From contig CBFHOH010000001.1 in assembly GCA_965657335.1 (NCBI GenBank), positions 1-64,000 of the forward strand: 64,000 nucleotides of DNA, read 5' to 3'. This document shows, piece after piece, positions 1 through 8,423 of this stretch. The position numbers and the translations under genes are program-made. The notes beneath the pieces are model-generated. The model worked only from the letters and a program-made list of their open reading frames with translations. It searched no databases and was not told the DNA's origin. Origin of the DNA: UBA4582 sp965657335 (GTDB lineage Bacteria; Pseudomonadota; Gammaproteobacteria; Pseudomonadales; Azotimanducaceae). Each line of letters begins with the position of its first letter. The first letter of the stretch is position 1.

Positions 1-1
1 C

Positions 2-1120
2 TCTAATTGGCCTCACGAACCTCTCGACCTGACAGGCAAGCGCGTCGCCGTCGTCGGCAGTGGAGCAACGGCAATTCAGCTGATTCCTGAGGTTGCCAAA
101 GCAGCAGAACAACTCACCGTCTTTCAACGTCGCCCAAACTGGGCAGCACCTTTAAACAACGCACCTATCTCCAAGACTGAGATGGCAGAGATTCGTGAGC
201 GTTATGACGAAATCTTCGCCACATGCGCCCGCAGCCCTGGCGGTTTTGAGCATGAACCCGATAGCCGAAGTTTTTACGACGTCGGCCCGGACCAGCGGCG
301 CGCACTTTGGGACAGGCTCTACGACGAACCGGGCTTTGGTATTTGGCTTCAAAATTTCTACGAGATATTCGTCGATGAAAAAGCCAACGCAGAAATATCC
401 AACTACATCGCCGAACGTATTCGCCAACGTGTGAACGACCCAATGCTAGCGGAGCGGCTGATTCCAAAAGACCACGGCTTTGGTGTTCAGCGATTACCCC
501 TTGAAACTGGCTACTTCGAAACTTATAACCGTGCCAATGTTGAACTCGTCGATGCGGTCGAGACACCCATTGTTCGTGTCACACCCAAGGGTCTGGAAAC
601 GAGCGACCGATCATTCGAGTTTGATGTCATTGTGTATGCCACGGGTTTCGATTCGTTCACCGGGGCGCTTGATCAAATAGACATTCAGGGATCGGGCGGA
701 GAAAGACTGCGCAATAAGTGGGCGGCAGGTCCGGTAACCTACCTGGGCCTCATGATCGGCGAGTTCCCAAACCTCCTGATGCTGATGGGGCCACAGACCG
801 CGGCGGCGAACTTCCCGCGCGCTGCCGAGATGAGTGTTGACTGGGTTACGCTTTTCCTTGAGCACATGTGGGCGCAGGGCCATCAACGTTTCGATGTCGA
901 TGAAACGTCTGAGTCAGAATGGGTTGAGCATGTCAAAGCTATGTATAAGGGCGCGCTGTTACGCAAGGCTAAGAGTTTTTTTACCGGCTACAACTCGAAC
1001 ATCGAGGGTCACGAATACGGCAAGACGCGGTATAACATCTACAACGGCGGCGTCCCAAGGTATGCCAACATCGTAAATAAGGTAGCGGAAAACGATTACG
1101 AAGGTGTAAATTTCCAGTAA
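2..1120 (+). CDS. Flavin-containing (Baeyer-Villiger-type) monooxygenase, 5'-truncated by window edge
   Basis: This is the C-terminal 372 residues of an FAD- and NADPH-dependent monooxygenase; the open frame runs in from base 2 without a start codon, so the N-terminal FAD Rossmann fold lies outside the window. The NADPH-binding motif VVGSGATA is at visible residues 17-24, followed by the conserved FQRRPNW stretch. The late FAD-domain motif YATGFDSF is near residues 212-219. Family members insert one O2 atom into ketones to give esters or lactones. It heads a + strand set with the SDR and amidohydrolase downstream, which would suit alcohol-to-ketone-to-ester-to-acid breakdown of a cyclic compound. 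The substrate cannot be read from the sequence. Confidence 0.88.
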   Translation, partial: SNWPHEPLDLTGKRVAVVGSGATAIQLIPEVAKAAEQLTVFQRRPNWAAPLNNAPISKTEMAEIRERYDEIFATCARSPGGFEHEPDSRSFYDVGPDQRRALWDRLYDEPGFGIWLQNFYEIFVDEKANAEISNYIAERIRQRVNDPMLAERLIPKDHGFGVQRLPLETGYFETYNRANVELVDAVETPIVRVTPKGLETSDRSFEFDVIVYATGFDSFTGALDQIDIQGSGGERLRNKWAAGPVTYLGLMIGEFPNLLMLMGPQTAAANFPRAAEMSVDWVTLFLEHMWAQGHQRFDVDETSESEWVEHVKAMYKGALLRKAKSFFTGYNSNIEGHEYGKTRYNIYNGGVPRYANIVNKVAENDYEGVNFQ

Positions 1121-1256
1121 ACACAATCGGGAGATAAGCATGAGAATCGCTGTTGATGGCGGCGCGATGGCGGAGGGCTCAACGGGCGCCAGTGACGGAT
1201 TACGTAAACCGGCCCCCCACTGAAACGAAAAGATCACCCGCATGGAGAAATATGAA

Positions 1257-2015
1257 ATGAATTTGGAGAACAAAATAGTATTAGTGACTGGGGGCGCAAG
1301 CGGTATTGGCCGCGCAACCGTCAATCGCCTTGCACTCGATGGTGCACATGTGATCGTAGCAGACAGACAGGTTGAGCTTAGCAACGAAGTTGTCACAGAG
1401 GTAATACAAGCCGGCGGAAGTGCTGAAATGTGTGAACTCAATGTTGCGGAAGAAGGCGCCGCTGCCGCCGCTATCAAAGCAATAGTGTCGAGCCACGGTC
1501 GCTTGGACGGCGCGTTCAACAACGCTGGCATTACTGGGCCAACCGTGAAACTACTCGACATTGACCCAAAAGAATGGGCGCAGGTGCTTGCTGTCAACCT
1601 AACGGGTGTGTTTAGCTGCGTACAAGCTGAGATTGCACAAATGGTTCAACAAGAAGCTGGCGGGAGCATCGTCAATACTGCCTCGATCTGCGGATTGGTC
1701 GCCCTGCCACACGCAACAGCTTACAACTCAGCCAAACATGGTGTTATCGGTTTAACAAAATCAGCGGCGCTAGAGTACGGACCCAAAAAAATTCGCGTCA
1801 ATGCTGTTTGCCCTGGTTTCATTGATACACCAATGTTAGCCAAAGGCGCTGGCGCGAGTCCGGAGATCTTAGACGGTGTCGTCCGTCAACTGCCAATACG
1901 CCGTATTGCCGATCCAAGTGAGGTCGCTGATGTGGTCGCTTGGTTAATGTCCCCACATTCGAGCTACGTCACCGGCGTCGCTATGCCGATTGATGGTGGT
2001 TGGACAGCGCAGTGA
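1257..2015 (+). CDS. SDR family NAD(P)-dependent oxidoreductase
   Basis: This is a classical short-chain dehydrogenase/reductase of 252 residues. The cofactor motif TGGASGIG is at residues 11-18, NNAG at 88-91, and the catalytic triad is Ser143, Tyr156 and Lys160 (YNSAK context). The C-terminus ends in the usual Gly-Gly-x-Thr-Ala style tail. An in-frame ATG exists at 1242, but the one at 1257 is preferred because GGAG (1244-1247) sits correctly before it and the protein then begins MNLENKIVLVTGG as is typical. It follows the BVMO and precedes the amidohydrolase on the same strand, so it probably oxidises or reduces a carbonyl in the same pathway. Confidence 0.92.
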   Translation: MNLENKIVLVTGGASGIGRATVNRLALDGAHVIVADRQVELSNEVVTEVIQAGGSAEMCELNVAEEGAAAAAIKAIVSSHGRLDGAFNNAGITGPTVKLLDIDPKEWAQVLAVNLTGVFSCVQAEIAQMVQQEAGGSIVNTASICGLVALPHATAYNSAKHGVIGLTKSAALEYGPKKIRVNAVCPGFIDTPMLAKGAGASPEILDGVVRQLPIRRIADPSEVADVVAWLMSPHSSYVTGVAMPIDGGWTAQ

Positions 2016-2049
2016 ATTGTCAATAGGGTTACTCAGAAAGGAGCGTTAA

Positions 2050-3069
2050 ATGGCCGCCAACACAGGTCAAACAGGGCCAGATGATATTTGGCTCGCAACA
2101 TTACAAGAGGAAGTACTTGAGCCAGCGCTACCCATCATCGACCCACATCACCATCTATGGGTACGAAGTGGCTACACCTACTTAATGCCAGAGCTTGCCG
2201 CTGATCTCGAAAGTGGGCACAACATCGTCGCGACTGTTTTCGCTGAATGCCATTCAATGTACCGAAAAGAAGGCCCGAAAGCAGAGCGTTCGTTAGGGGA
2301 AACTGAATTCGTTCGGGGGCAGGCAGCGATGAGCGCCAGTGGCACATTTGGTCGCGCTAGGGCTTGCGATGTCATGTTCGGCAATGTTGATCTCACGCTG
2401 GGCACTGCTGTTGAGCCAATACTTGAGCAACATATAGCAGCTTCCGACGGCCGATTCCGAGGTGTTAGGATTTCCAGCGGCTGGCACGCCGACAAAAAAA
2501 TTGGCAACGTCACCGAGCAACCAAACCTTCTGATTGATCCGCGCGTTAGTGAAGCCGCAGCAGTCCTTAGCCGCATGGGATTATCTCTCGACTGCTGGCT
2601 TTACCATCCTCAACTCGATGAAGTTGCAGAACTTGCTGACGCCCATCCGGAGCTGACAATCATTCTTAATCATGTTGGCAGCCCGATTTTAGGCGGTCCA
2701 TATCGAGGTAAACCTAACGAGGTATTTAAGGAGTGGAAGGCCGCTATTACTCGTGTTAGCAAACGTCACAACGTGTTTGTCAAACTCGGTGCCATGCCGA
2801 TCCGCATGCCGAGCTTTGAGGGTGACCGAAGTTTGCCGCCGGGTTCAGAGGAAGTCGCTGCAGCATGGCGACCCTGGATGGAGACCTGCATCGAAGCCTT
2901 TGGTCCTACTCGTGCCATGTATGAGTCAAACTTCCCTGTGCAGAAACGATGGTGCAGCTATCAGGTCTGCTGGAATGCGTTTAAACGAATATCTGCCGGC
3001 GCTTCAGTTACTGAAAAGAACGATTTGTTTTATGGCGCAGCAGCGAGGGCATATCGTATCGAAAACTAG
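2050..3069 (+). CDS. Amidohydrolase family protein (TIM-barrel metal-dependent hydrolase)
   Basis: A 339-residue TIM-barrel hydrolase of the amidohydrolase-2 / COG3618 type (L-fuconolactonase-like lactonases and decarboxylases). The metal-binding start DPHHHLW is at residues 31-37, a second His is in the LNHVGSP segment, and ESNFPV near the C-terminus occupies the place of the usual metal-proximal Asp motif. A good Shine-Dalgarno AGGAG lies 7-8 bases before the ATG. Only 34 bp separate it from the SDR, so they are likely one operon. Next to a BVMO and an SDR, hydrolysis of a lactone or ester product is a reasonable inference but not shown. Confidence 0.87.
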   Translation: MAANTGQTGPDDIWLATLQEEVLEPALPIIDPHHHLWVRSGYTYLMPELAADLESGHNIVATVFAECHSMYRKEGPKAERSLGETEFVRGQAAMSASGTFGRARACDVMFGNVDLTLGTAVEPILEQHIAASDGRFRGVRISSGWHADKKIGNVTEQPNLLIDPRVSEAAAVLSRMGLSLDCWLYHPQLDEVAELADAHPELTIILNHVGSPILGGPYRGKPNEVFKEWKAAITRVSKRHNVFVKLGAMPIRMPSFEGDRSLPPGSEEVAAAWRPWMETCIEAFGPTRAMYESNFPVQKRWCSYQVCWNAFKRISAGASVTEKNDLFYGAAARAYRIEN

Positions 3070-3231
3070 CTGTCTTTCGCAGCGACGGAACCGACACGAG
3101 CGGGCAGTGGGCCCTGAGCGCTGCCGCAGGCGTGTAAGGGTCATACCGGGCCTTCTTTTCACTGTGCAGCGATAAAACCTTTGCGTGAGGAAGCATGGGT
3201 AGGCAGGTTATATTCTGCGGCGCGGACGCAA

Positions 3232-4341
3232 CTATACGTGAACTAATTGAGAGATTTCGTCCTGAAGCGTTTCGCTGTTGGTGATTCTGGCAAACTTATC
3301 TTCGTCAGTCGTGCCGTTGATAAGCCCCAAAAGTACACCGAGCACGGCGCCACGATGCACGTTATCTCCACCGAGATTAGTATTCGCAATGAGCCCCGCC
3401 ATTAAAGAATCCGCGTACTTGAATGCCAGGTACAAAACGCCTGGCCACGAGTCCGAAATATAACAAGCAGGGGAAAAAATTTGCCCGATCACACCGCGGT
3501 CGTTATTCGATATTCCAATCAGTTTCTCTAGGTCAAGCCCTATGCTTGTTTTTGCAAACACCCTTAATATCTCCTGTGCGTCTTGCCCAGGATCACGAAA
3601 CAAAAGTTGATCGATCAGCGCCGCGTAGCTGCGCACGACGGTGACGAGGGTTTCATCGGGATGCGTTAGCAAAAGGTGATCGTGGCAATGTTGAGAAACG
3701 TCTGCCAAGGAAACCCCGCGCAAACGGGCCGCAATCACGATGGGCGCAATCGTCACTAAACCGCCTATTGAAGCGGTATCGTGGGTAACCGCACCGCACT
3801 TATCTCGTGGCTTACCCGCCTGAAGATTGGCGAAGTACCCGCGATGGTAAGATTCCGCGTACGTATCCGGGTGCTGTGCTGGGTCAGCCGTCATCAGGTT
3901 GATATATGCGCCGAGAAAACTATCTGGGCAGTACTGTCCTTCGTGTCTGTTCAGTGTCCGCATCAGCGTCATCGCACAATGGGCATTGAGCGTATTTTCA
4001 CCCGCTGTCATACGATGGTGGTAATGCTGGTTAGGTACACCCCAATGTTTGCGCTTCCCCTTCAATATTACATCACCAATAATTTCAGGCGAGGCTGTCG
4101 TTTTGCGCCTTTTGCTACCCCGGCCGCCTTGGCTCGTGGAATGCAGACTCATAATTGATGAAGGGTGATATTCGGGCGCGTTTTCAAAATCGGTTACACC
4201 GCCCGGAAACTGACGCTCGATATCCATGACGTTGTAATACCAATGCACCGGCATTGCGAGTGCATCACCAATAAAAAGTGACTTCAAAGCGGCAACCGCT
4301 CGTCGTTGGACAAGGTTTTTGTCGTGCATAGGGATTTCCAT
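3232..4341 (-). CDS. ADP-ribosylglycohydrolase family protein, divergent metal motifs
   Basis: A 369-residue member of the ADP-ribosylglycohydrolase (DraG/ARH) superfamily, recognisable from GDALAMPVHWYYN near the N-terminus and ANTNLGGDNVHRGAVLG near the C-terminus. Canonical enzymes use a [ST]DDT motif and a GGD[ST]D[ST] motif to bind two Mg ions. Here the equivalents read GENT and GGDNVH, so several metal ligands differ and the true substrate may not be ADP-ribosyl-arginine. ATG at 4341 and 4329 are both possible starts; neither has a strong ribosome binding site. It stands alone, convergent with the amidohydrolase and co-directional with the lipocalin. Confidence 0.75.
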   Translation of the reverse strand: MEIPMHDKNLVQRRAVAALKSLFIGDALAMPVHWYYNVMDIERQFPGGVTDFENAPEYHPSSIMSLHSTSQGGRGSKRRKTTASPEIIGDVILKGKRKHWGVPNQHYHHRMTAGENTLNAHCAMTLMRTLNRHEGQYCPDSFLGAYINLMTADPAQHPDTYAESYHRGYFANLQAGKPRDKCGAVTHDTASIGGLVTIAPIVIAARLRGVSLADVSQHCHDHLLLTHPDETLVTVVRSYAALIDQLLFRDPGQDAQEILRVFAKTSIGLDLEKLIGISNNDRGVIGQIFSPACYISDSWPGVLYLAFKYADSLMAGLIANTNLGGDNVHRGAVLGVLLGLINGTTDEDKFARITNSETLQDEISQLVHV

Positions 4342-4375
4342 CGTAATTTTGACTATCGCGGTGTGTTTTTTCGGG

Positions 4376-4960
4376 CTAGAGATCTGCTTTCGTGGGGGTC
4401 GGCTCAGTCGCTCCGCCGCTTTGCCAGTTGCTCAACTGGACTTCTTCAGGGTTATAACCCAACTCTTCGACCCGACTCATCAGTGACTTAAGCGTGGCGT
4501 TCGATACAGATTGCTGTCGCGACATTACCCAAACAAAGTCACGCTTTGTTCGACCAACAATCGTATGTTCTCTGTCTGGACTCTGGTACACAACCCGATA
4601 GTCAGCCCGGATAGGCCAAAAAAACTGCATTTCCCAAATGGATTGTCTACTGCTGTCGGGAATAAAGCCCGTCGCGTTCATTGATTTCAGTGGCCCCTTT
4701 GGGCCCCCTTTGTTGTAAGAAAAAACGGTTTCTACAGTACCGTCGGCGTTAAGGCTATAATTTTCTGTCGGATTAAATGCGTCTCTCTCAAAGTATGTTG
4801 GTATGCTAGCTATCACGAACCAACTGCCCATGAAACGCTCTAAATCGAACTGTTCGACAGCGCGCATTGGCTTTTGCTCAGTCGTCGAACAACCTTGTAT
4901 GAGGAGCGCCACCATCAGAGTGATGCTCAGTTTCTTGCTTTTGCTGCTAGTCTTGTGCAT
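4376..4960 (-). CDS. blc: Lipocalin family outer-membrane lipoprotein (Blc-like)
   Basis: A 194-residue bacterial lipocalin. The start MHKTSSKSKK gives a type II signal peptide ending in the lipobox LIQGC (Cys at about residue 24), so the mature protein would be lipid-anchored. The lipocalin motif MGSWFVIASIPTYFE and the late conserved VGRTKRDFVWVMSRQ stretch are both present. Blc-type lipocalins bind lysophospholipids and fatty acids and help maintain the envelope. The start codon lies inside the 77-bp sequence that is duplicated around the N gap. A longer in-frame reading from 5197 exists only because of that duplicate. It adjoins the photolyase region, as is common for marine photorepair clusters. 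Confidence 0.9.
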   Translation of the reverse strand: MHKTSSKSKKLSITLMVALLIQGCSTTEQKPMRAVEQFDLERFMGSWFVIASIPTYFERDAFNPTENYSLNADGTVETVFSYNKGGPKGPLKSMNATGFIPDSSRQSIWEMQFFWPIRADYRVVYQSPDREHTIVGRTKRDFVWVMSRQQSVSNATLKSLMSRVEELGYNPEEVQLSNWQSGGATEPTPTKADL

Positions 4961-4993
4961 AAATCTATTACGAAAGCACAATCGATTTGGATT
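4917..4993. repeat. 77-bp exact duplicate, left copy (assembly overlap)
   Basis: These 77 bases recur exactly at 5094-5170, immediately on the other side of a 100-N gap. Exact flanking identity of a typical k-mer length indicates two contigs that overlap and were not merged, not a biological repeat. Confidence 0.9.
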
Positions 4994-5093
4994 NNNNNNN
5001 NNNNNNNNNNNNNNNNNNNNNNNNNNNNNNNNNNNNNNNNNNNNNNNNNNNNNNNNNNNNNNNNNNNNNNNNNNNNNNNNNNNNNNNNNNNNN
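4994..5093. other. Assembly gap (100 N)
   Basis: Exactly 100 N, the conventional placeholder for a gap of unknown size. The identical 77-bp flanks imply the real distance is zero and one flank should be removed. Confidence 0.97.
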
Positions 5094-5170
5094 AGAGTGA
5101 TGCTCAGTTTCTTGCTTTTGCTGCTAGTCTTGTGCATAAATCTATTACGAAAGCACAATCGATTTGGATT
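5094..5170. repeat. 77-bp exact duplicate, right copy (assembly overlap)
   Basis: Identical to 4917-4993. If merged, the intergenic space between the lipocalin start and the LON-domain gene shrinks to about 107 bp. Confidence 0.9.
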
Positions 5171-5244
5171 AACGACAGTGGTCCGAATACCGGTCACTAG
5201 CGTAGTTTATTGTTAATACTACTCAATTTTTAAAGAGCCCCCGT

Positions 5245-5922
5245 ATGTGCGCCACTAAAACCGAACCTCAAACATACGAAGTTGCACTCTTCCCGATACC
5301 TAATCTCGTGGCTTTTCCTGGCACACTGGTTCCTCTTCACATTTTTGAACCGCGGTATCGCCGCATGGTCGACGACTGCGTTGCAAACAACGTGATGATG
5401 GGTGTGGGACACACGCAAAAAGAAATAAGACCAGCACCCGCCAACCAAGTTAGAGAGAAAGCGCTAAGCACCAATCAAGCTACTTACCAACCGCATCAAA
5501 TCTTTTCTGCTGGCGCATGCCAAATCATTGAAACCCTCGACGACGGTCGCCTCCACGTAGTCATCGAAATTAGCAAAAGGCTCTCTCTTGGCGAGGAGGT
5601 CCAGACCCTCCCATATCGCATTGTCAAAGCGCAAGAGGTGGTTGACAGCGATCGTGATAGTATCGACAACACCGAAAGTGAGATTTTCCAACTCCAGTCT
5701 TCCATCAATGGCGCACTAATCAAACTCACCTCACGTGATCACCCCGCCATGGCCGAAACATTTTCACAACAAGATTGGGTTCATCAACTGCCCGACGAAT
5801 TTTCCTTTCGAGTCTTTCAATTCCTACGCTTCGAACCTGACCTCATGCAGCAAGTTCTCGAAACCTCAAGCATTCTCGAACGCTTGCGCACCATTGACGA
5901 CCTTCTGAGCAACTCGGCCTAA
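5245..5922 (+). CDS. LON peptidase substrate-binding domain-containing protein
   Basis: A 225-residue stand-alone Lon N-terminal domain (PF02190 type). The hallmark LFPIPNLVAFPG, then LHIFEPRYRRMVDDCV, occupies residues 15-45. There is no AAA+ ATPase and no Ser-Lys protease domain, so it is not a Lon protease; stand-alone forms are thought to bind unfolded or damaged proteins, though their role is poorly known. It is divergent from the lipocalin and convergent with the photolyase gene, only 6 bp from that gene's stop. Short stand-alone LON proteins are often found with stress and photorepair genes, which fits this neighbourhood. Confidence 0.88.
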   Translation: MCATKTEPQTYEVALFPIPNLVAFPGTLVPLHIFEPRYRRMVDDCVANNVMMGVGHTQKEIRPAPANQVREKALSTNQATYQPHQIFSAGACQIIETLDDGRLHVVIEISKRLSLGEEVQTLPYRIVKAQEVVDSDRDSIDNTESEIFQLQSSINGALIKLTSRDHPAMAETFSQQDWVHQLPDEFSFRVFQFLRFEPDLMQQVLETSSILERLRTIDDLLSNSA

Positions 5923-5928
5923 CAACAT

Positions 5929-7494
5929 TTACAGCGACGCCAGATTTTTCAAACAGTATTCACCGCGCGCCAGCGTTGCTTCTTGCATGTCTTTTTCCTG
6001 TTTATCCCAATTCCTATAGACCATACCTATCCTCGGATTATTCTGGAACTTTTCCCTATGTCGAGCCATGAAGTGCCAGTACAGTGAATTGAACGGACAT
6101 GCCTGATCGGTTGTTTTTTCCTTCACGTTGTAGTGGCAAGAACCGCAATAATCACTCATTTTGTTAATGTAATTACCGCTAGCAGAGTAGGGCTTGCTCG
6201 CGATAAGGCCGTCATCGGCAAACTGGCTCATCCCTCTCGTGTTTGGCATTTCTACCCACTCTATCGCATCGATGTATATGCCGAGATACCACTCATCCAT
6301 CTGTTTTGGGTCAATACCTGCCAACAGCCCGAACATACCGGTGACCATCAGTCTTTGAATATGATGCGCGTAAGCAAATTCAAGAGATTGTGTAATCGCT
6401 TTCGATACGCAATTCATTTGCGTTTCGCCGTTCCAAAAATATGCTGGCAGATCATTCTCCGCAGCAAGTGCGTTCAATTCCTCGTAACCAGGCATGTTTG
6501 CCCAGTAAATCCCTCTGACGAATTCGCGCCAACCCAATATTTGCCTAACAAACCCTTCAACTTGAGAGATATCAATGTTGTCTTGTGCGTGGTACGCAGC
6601 AATTGCGGCGTCTATGACCTCTTTCGGGTGCAACAGCTTTGCATTCATCGAAAACGAGAGTCTTGAATGATAAAGGGACCACGCGTAGTCGCTTTTCCCT
6701 GTCATCGCGTCTTGAAAATCTCCAAACCTTGGCAGCCCTGTGGCGCAGAAAAAACTGAGCAGCTGCAATGATTGGTCTCGCGTGACAGGCATAGGCAGCT
6801 GATTACTGATTCTACCGACCGTTTCTATGTTGTGCCGCTCCAACCTTTGCTGCACCTCTTCCACATTGCTTGTAAACAGCAGCGGCGCTGGAATCTCTGC
6901 AAGATCAGATTTTTTCAATTTGCTCCGGTTTGTCGCATCATAATTCCACTGACCGCCTGTAGGCTCATTCGCATCCATCAGCATGTTATGTTGCTTGCGC
7001 AATTTCCTGTAGAACTGTTCCATGCGATGCTTCTTCCCCTTCGAGAAATAAGCGGATAACTCGTCGAAAGGAACCATGAAATGTTCAGTGTCACACTCGT
7101 GTATTACGATATCTGGCAGCGTCAGCGATCTTAACTGCTCTAGCAACCGATACTCGTCCGGGCGTTGATATTCCAATCTGTCAGGCCCATAGGTTTCTGC
7201 TAGTGAACTAGCAATTTGGTCAACAGAGCTCAAGCCAGCGGTGTCGTCTAGCGTAAGGTGAAGTATGTTGTGGCCGGCTTCTTTGAGTGTTGCAGCGAAG
7301 GCTTCCATCGCAAGAAAAAATGCATGCACTTTTTGGACGTGATGACGTGCATAAGTTGCTTCTTCAACAACTTCGGCGATCACGTAGAGTGTGTTTTTAT
7401 CTTTTGTCGTGAACCAGCTATGTTGGTGGTTCAGCTGGTCTCCGAGAATGATGCGAATCGTTTTTATGCTGTCAAAAACGGGTTGCGTAATCAA
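5929..7494 (-). CDS. Cryptochrome/photolyase family protein, FeS-BCP (PhrB-like (6-4) photolyase)
   Basis: A 521-residue member of the prokaryotic iron-sulfur photolyase/cryptochrome group (deoxyribodipyrimidine photolyase-related protein), which uses light, FAD and a [4Fe-4S] cluster to repair (6-4) photoproducts. The N-terminal antenna domain starts RIILGDQLN. The four cluster cysteines are visible: one in QMNCVSK, two in YCGSC and one in QACPFN, all in the C-terminal FAD region. The start codon is TTG, sharing bases with the TGA of the upstream 96-residue ORF, and no later ATG would preserve the first beta strand. Translational coupling to that ORF is therefore likely. The gene lies in a DNA-photorepair island with endonuclease VIII and cryptochrome DASH. 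Confidence 0.93.
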   Translation of the reverse strand: MITQPVFDSIKTIRIILGDQLNHQHSWFTTKDKNTLYVIAEVVEEATYARHHVQKVHAFFLAMEAFAATLKEAGHNILHLTLDDTAGLSSVDQIASSLAETYGPDRLEYQRPDEYRLLEQLRSLTLPDIVIHECDTEHFMVPFDELSAYFSKGKKHRMEQFYRKLRKQHNMLMDANEPTGGQWNYDATNRSKLKKSDLAEIPAPLLFTSNVEEVQQRLERHNIETVGRISNQLPMPVTRDQSLQLLSFFCATGLPRFGDFQDAMTGKSDYAWSLYHSRLSFSMNAKLLHPKEVIDAAIAAYHAQDNIDISQVEGFVRQILGWREFVRGIYWANMPGYEELNALAAENDLPAYFWNGETQMNCVSKAITQSLEFAYAHHIQRLMVTGMFGLLAGIDPKQMDEWYLGIYIDAIEWVEMPNTRGMSQFADDGLIASKPYSASGNYINKMSDYCGSCHYNVKEKTTDQACPFNSLYWHFMARHREKFQNNPRIGMVYRNWDKQEKDMQEATLARGEYCLKNLASL

Positions 7495-7781
7495 TGAGGG
7501 TCACTTGTCGAGGACATTGTATGTGACACCTCAATCCAGTAATCGAGCAATTGGTTGATACGGGCATTCGCCTCAATGGTGTATTCGAAACCTAAGAAAG
7601 CACAGCGAGATAGTTCGAAAATCGCTCCAAGCATCTGCTCCTGACTGCTCGTATCTTCCACCATATTCAGTACGCCGGAGAAATACACAAACTCGTCGAT
7701 CGCACCCTCGTCTCCGAAAAGTTTCAGCAGTGCGTTGAGCGGTTCGATAAACTGCGATTCTACAATGTCTTCAAAGTCCAT
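7491..7781 (-). CDS. Small acidic hypothetical protein coupled to photolyase gene
   Basis: A 96-residue acidic, probably all-helical protein that I do not recognise. It has no signal peptide, no clear membrane segment and no metal-binding motif. Its TGA overlaps the TTG start of the photolyase gene, so the two are very likely co-translated and this protein may serve the photolyase or simply share its regulation. The ATG start is reasonable but without a strong Shine-Dalgarno sequence. The 263 bp upstream, to the divergent DUF6482 gene, contain no convincing gene and should hold both promoters. Confidence 0.6.
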   Translation of the reverse strand: MDFEDIVESQFIEPLNALLKLFGDEGAIDEFVYFSGVLNMVEDTSSQEQMLGAIFELSRCAFLGFEYTIEANARINQLLDYWIEVSHTMSSTSDPH

Positions 7782-8044
7782 TATTTATCCTGATGAGGAC
7801 CTTGTGAAGTTTGGCCCGAGTAAAACAGTTACGATTACATACATTAAGTGGATCATTCCTGAGGCACAGCAACTGTCATCGAACACAACATTCAAGCCTC
7901 TATATTCGTCAACACAAGCACGGGATTTTTTCGGCTCAGGGGCCGATCTGTCGACATTTACCACACGCCATTTCTGGTTCAAACTGATCCTGATCGCGAG
8001 CACAGCCGTAACATTCATGTTAACTAACGGCCAAGGACAGTATT

Positions 8045-8359
8045 GTGAACAAAATCGGTGTGAAGCAGCTCGCAGAAAACCGGACGATTATTTCCGAGCT
8101 GCAAATTCGGAGCGTTGAAGCGGCGTTGTATACCATGCAAGTTGAGGTTGCTGGCCAGCTTTTCCAATTAACGGATGCAAAGGGTAATGTCCCCATACAC
8201 CGCAGTGCAGAGGCAGCAAAACGCTTTTGCCAGGGGCTCAACATCAAACAGACGGTACTCGTGCAACAAAGCGCCTACGACGAGATGATCGGCATGCCGG
8301 ACAAAGATCGCGCCGCACTCGAGATGAAAGTGATCATCGCTAATCCAGCACTCGGTTAA
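8045..8359 (+). CDS. DUF6482-like protein
   Basis: A 104-residue cytosolic protein resembling the DUF6482 family of gammaproteobacteria: a short beta-rich domain with the pattern SVEAALYTMQVEVAGQLF, then HRSAEAAKRF, then a VLVQQSAYDEMIGMP segment. Function is unknown. The start is GTG with AAGGA seven bases upstream. It is followed after 64 bp by the membrane protein gene on the same strand and is divergent from the photolyase pair. The family assignment comes from pattern memory and would need a profile search to confirm. Confidence 0.68.
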   Translation: MNKIGVKQLAENRTIISELQIRSVEAALYTMQVEVAGQLFQLTDAKGNVPIHRSAEAAKRFCQGLNIKQTVLVQQSAYDEMIGMPDKDRAALEMKVIIANPALG

Positions 8360-8423
8360 ACAGGCGTGAGAACTGGCAAGAACGGGCTTCACCCGTCATC
8401 CAACAGTTAGGAGGATAAGCACG

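Noticed and set aside
4961..5197. Upstream extension of the lipocalin ORF through the N gap
   Set aside because: It exists only because of the duplicated 77-bp flank and the N run; the lipoprotein signal peptide starts at 4960.
4803..5216. + strand ORFs through the N gap
   Set aside because: They are antisense to the lipocalin and contain the artefactual duplication.
7785..8018. 77-codon - strand ORF just upstream of the 96-residue ORF
   Set aside because: No ribosome binding site, no family similarity and odd composition; it occupies the divergent promoter region.
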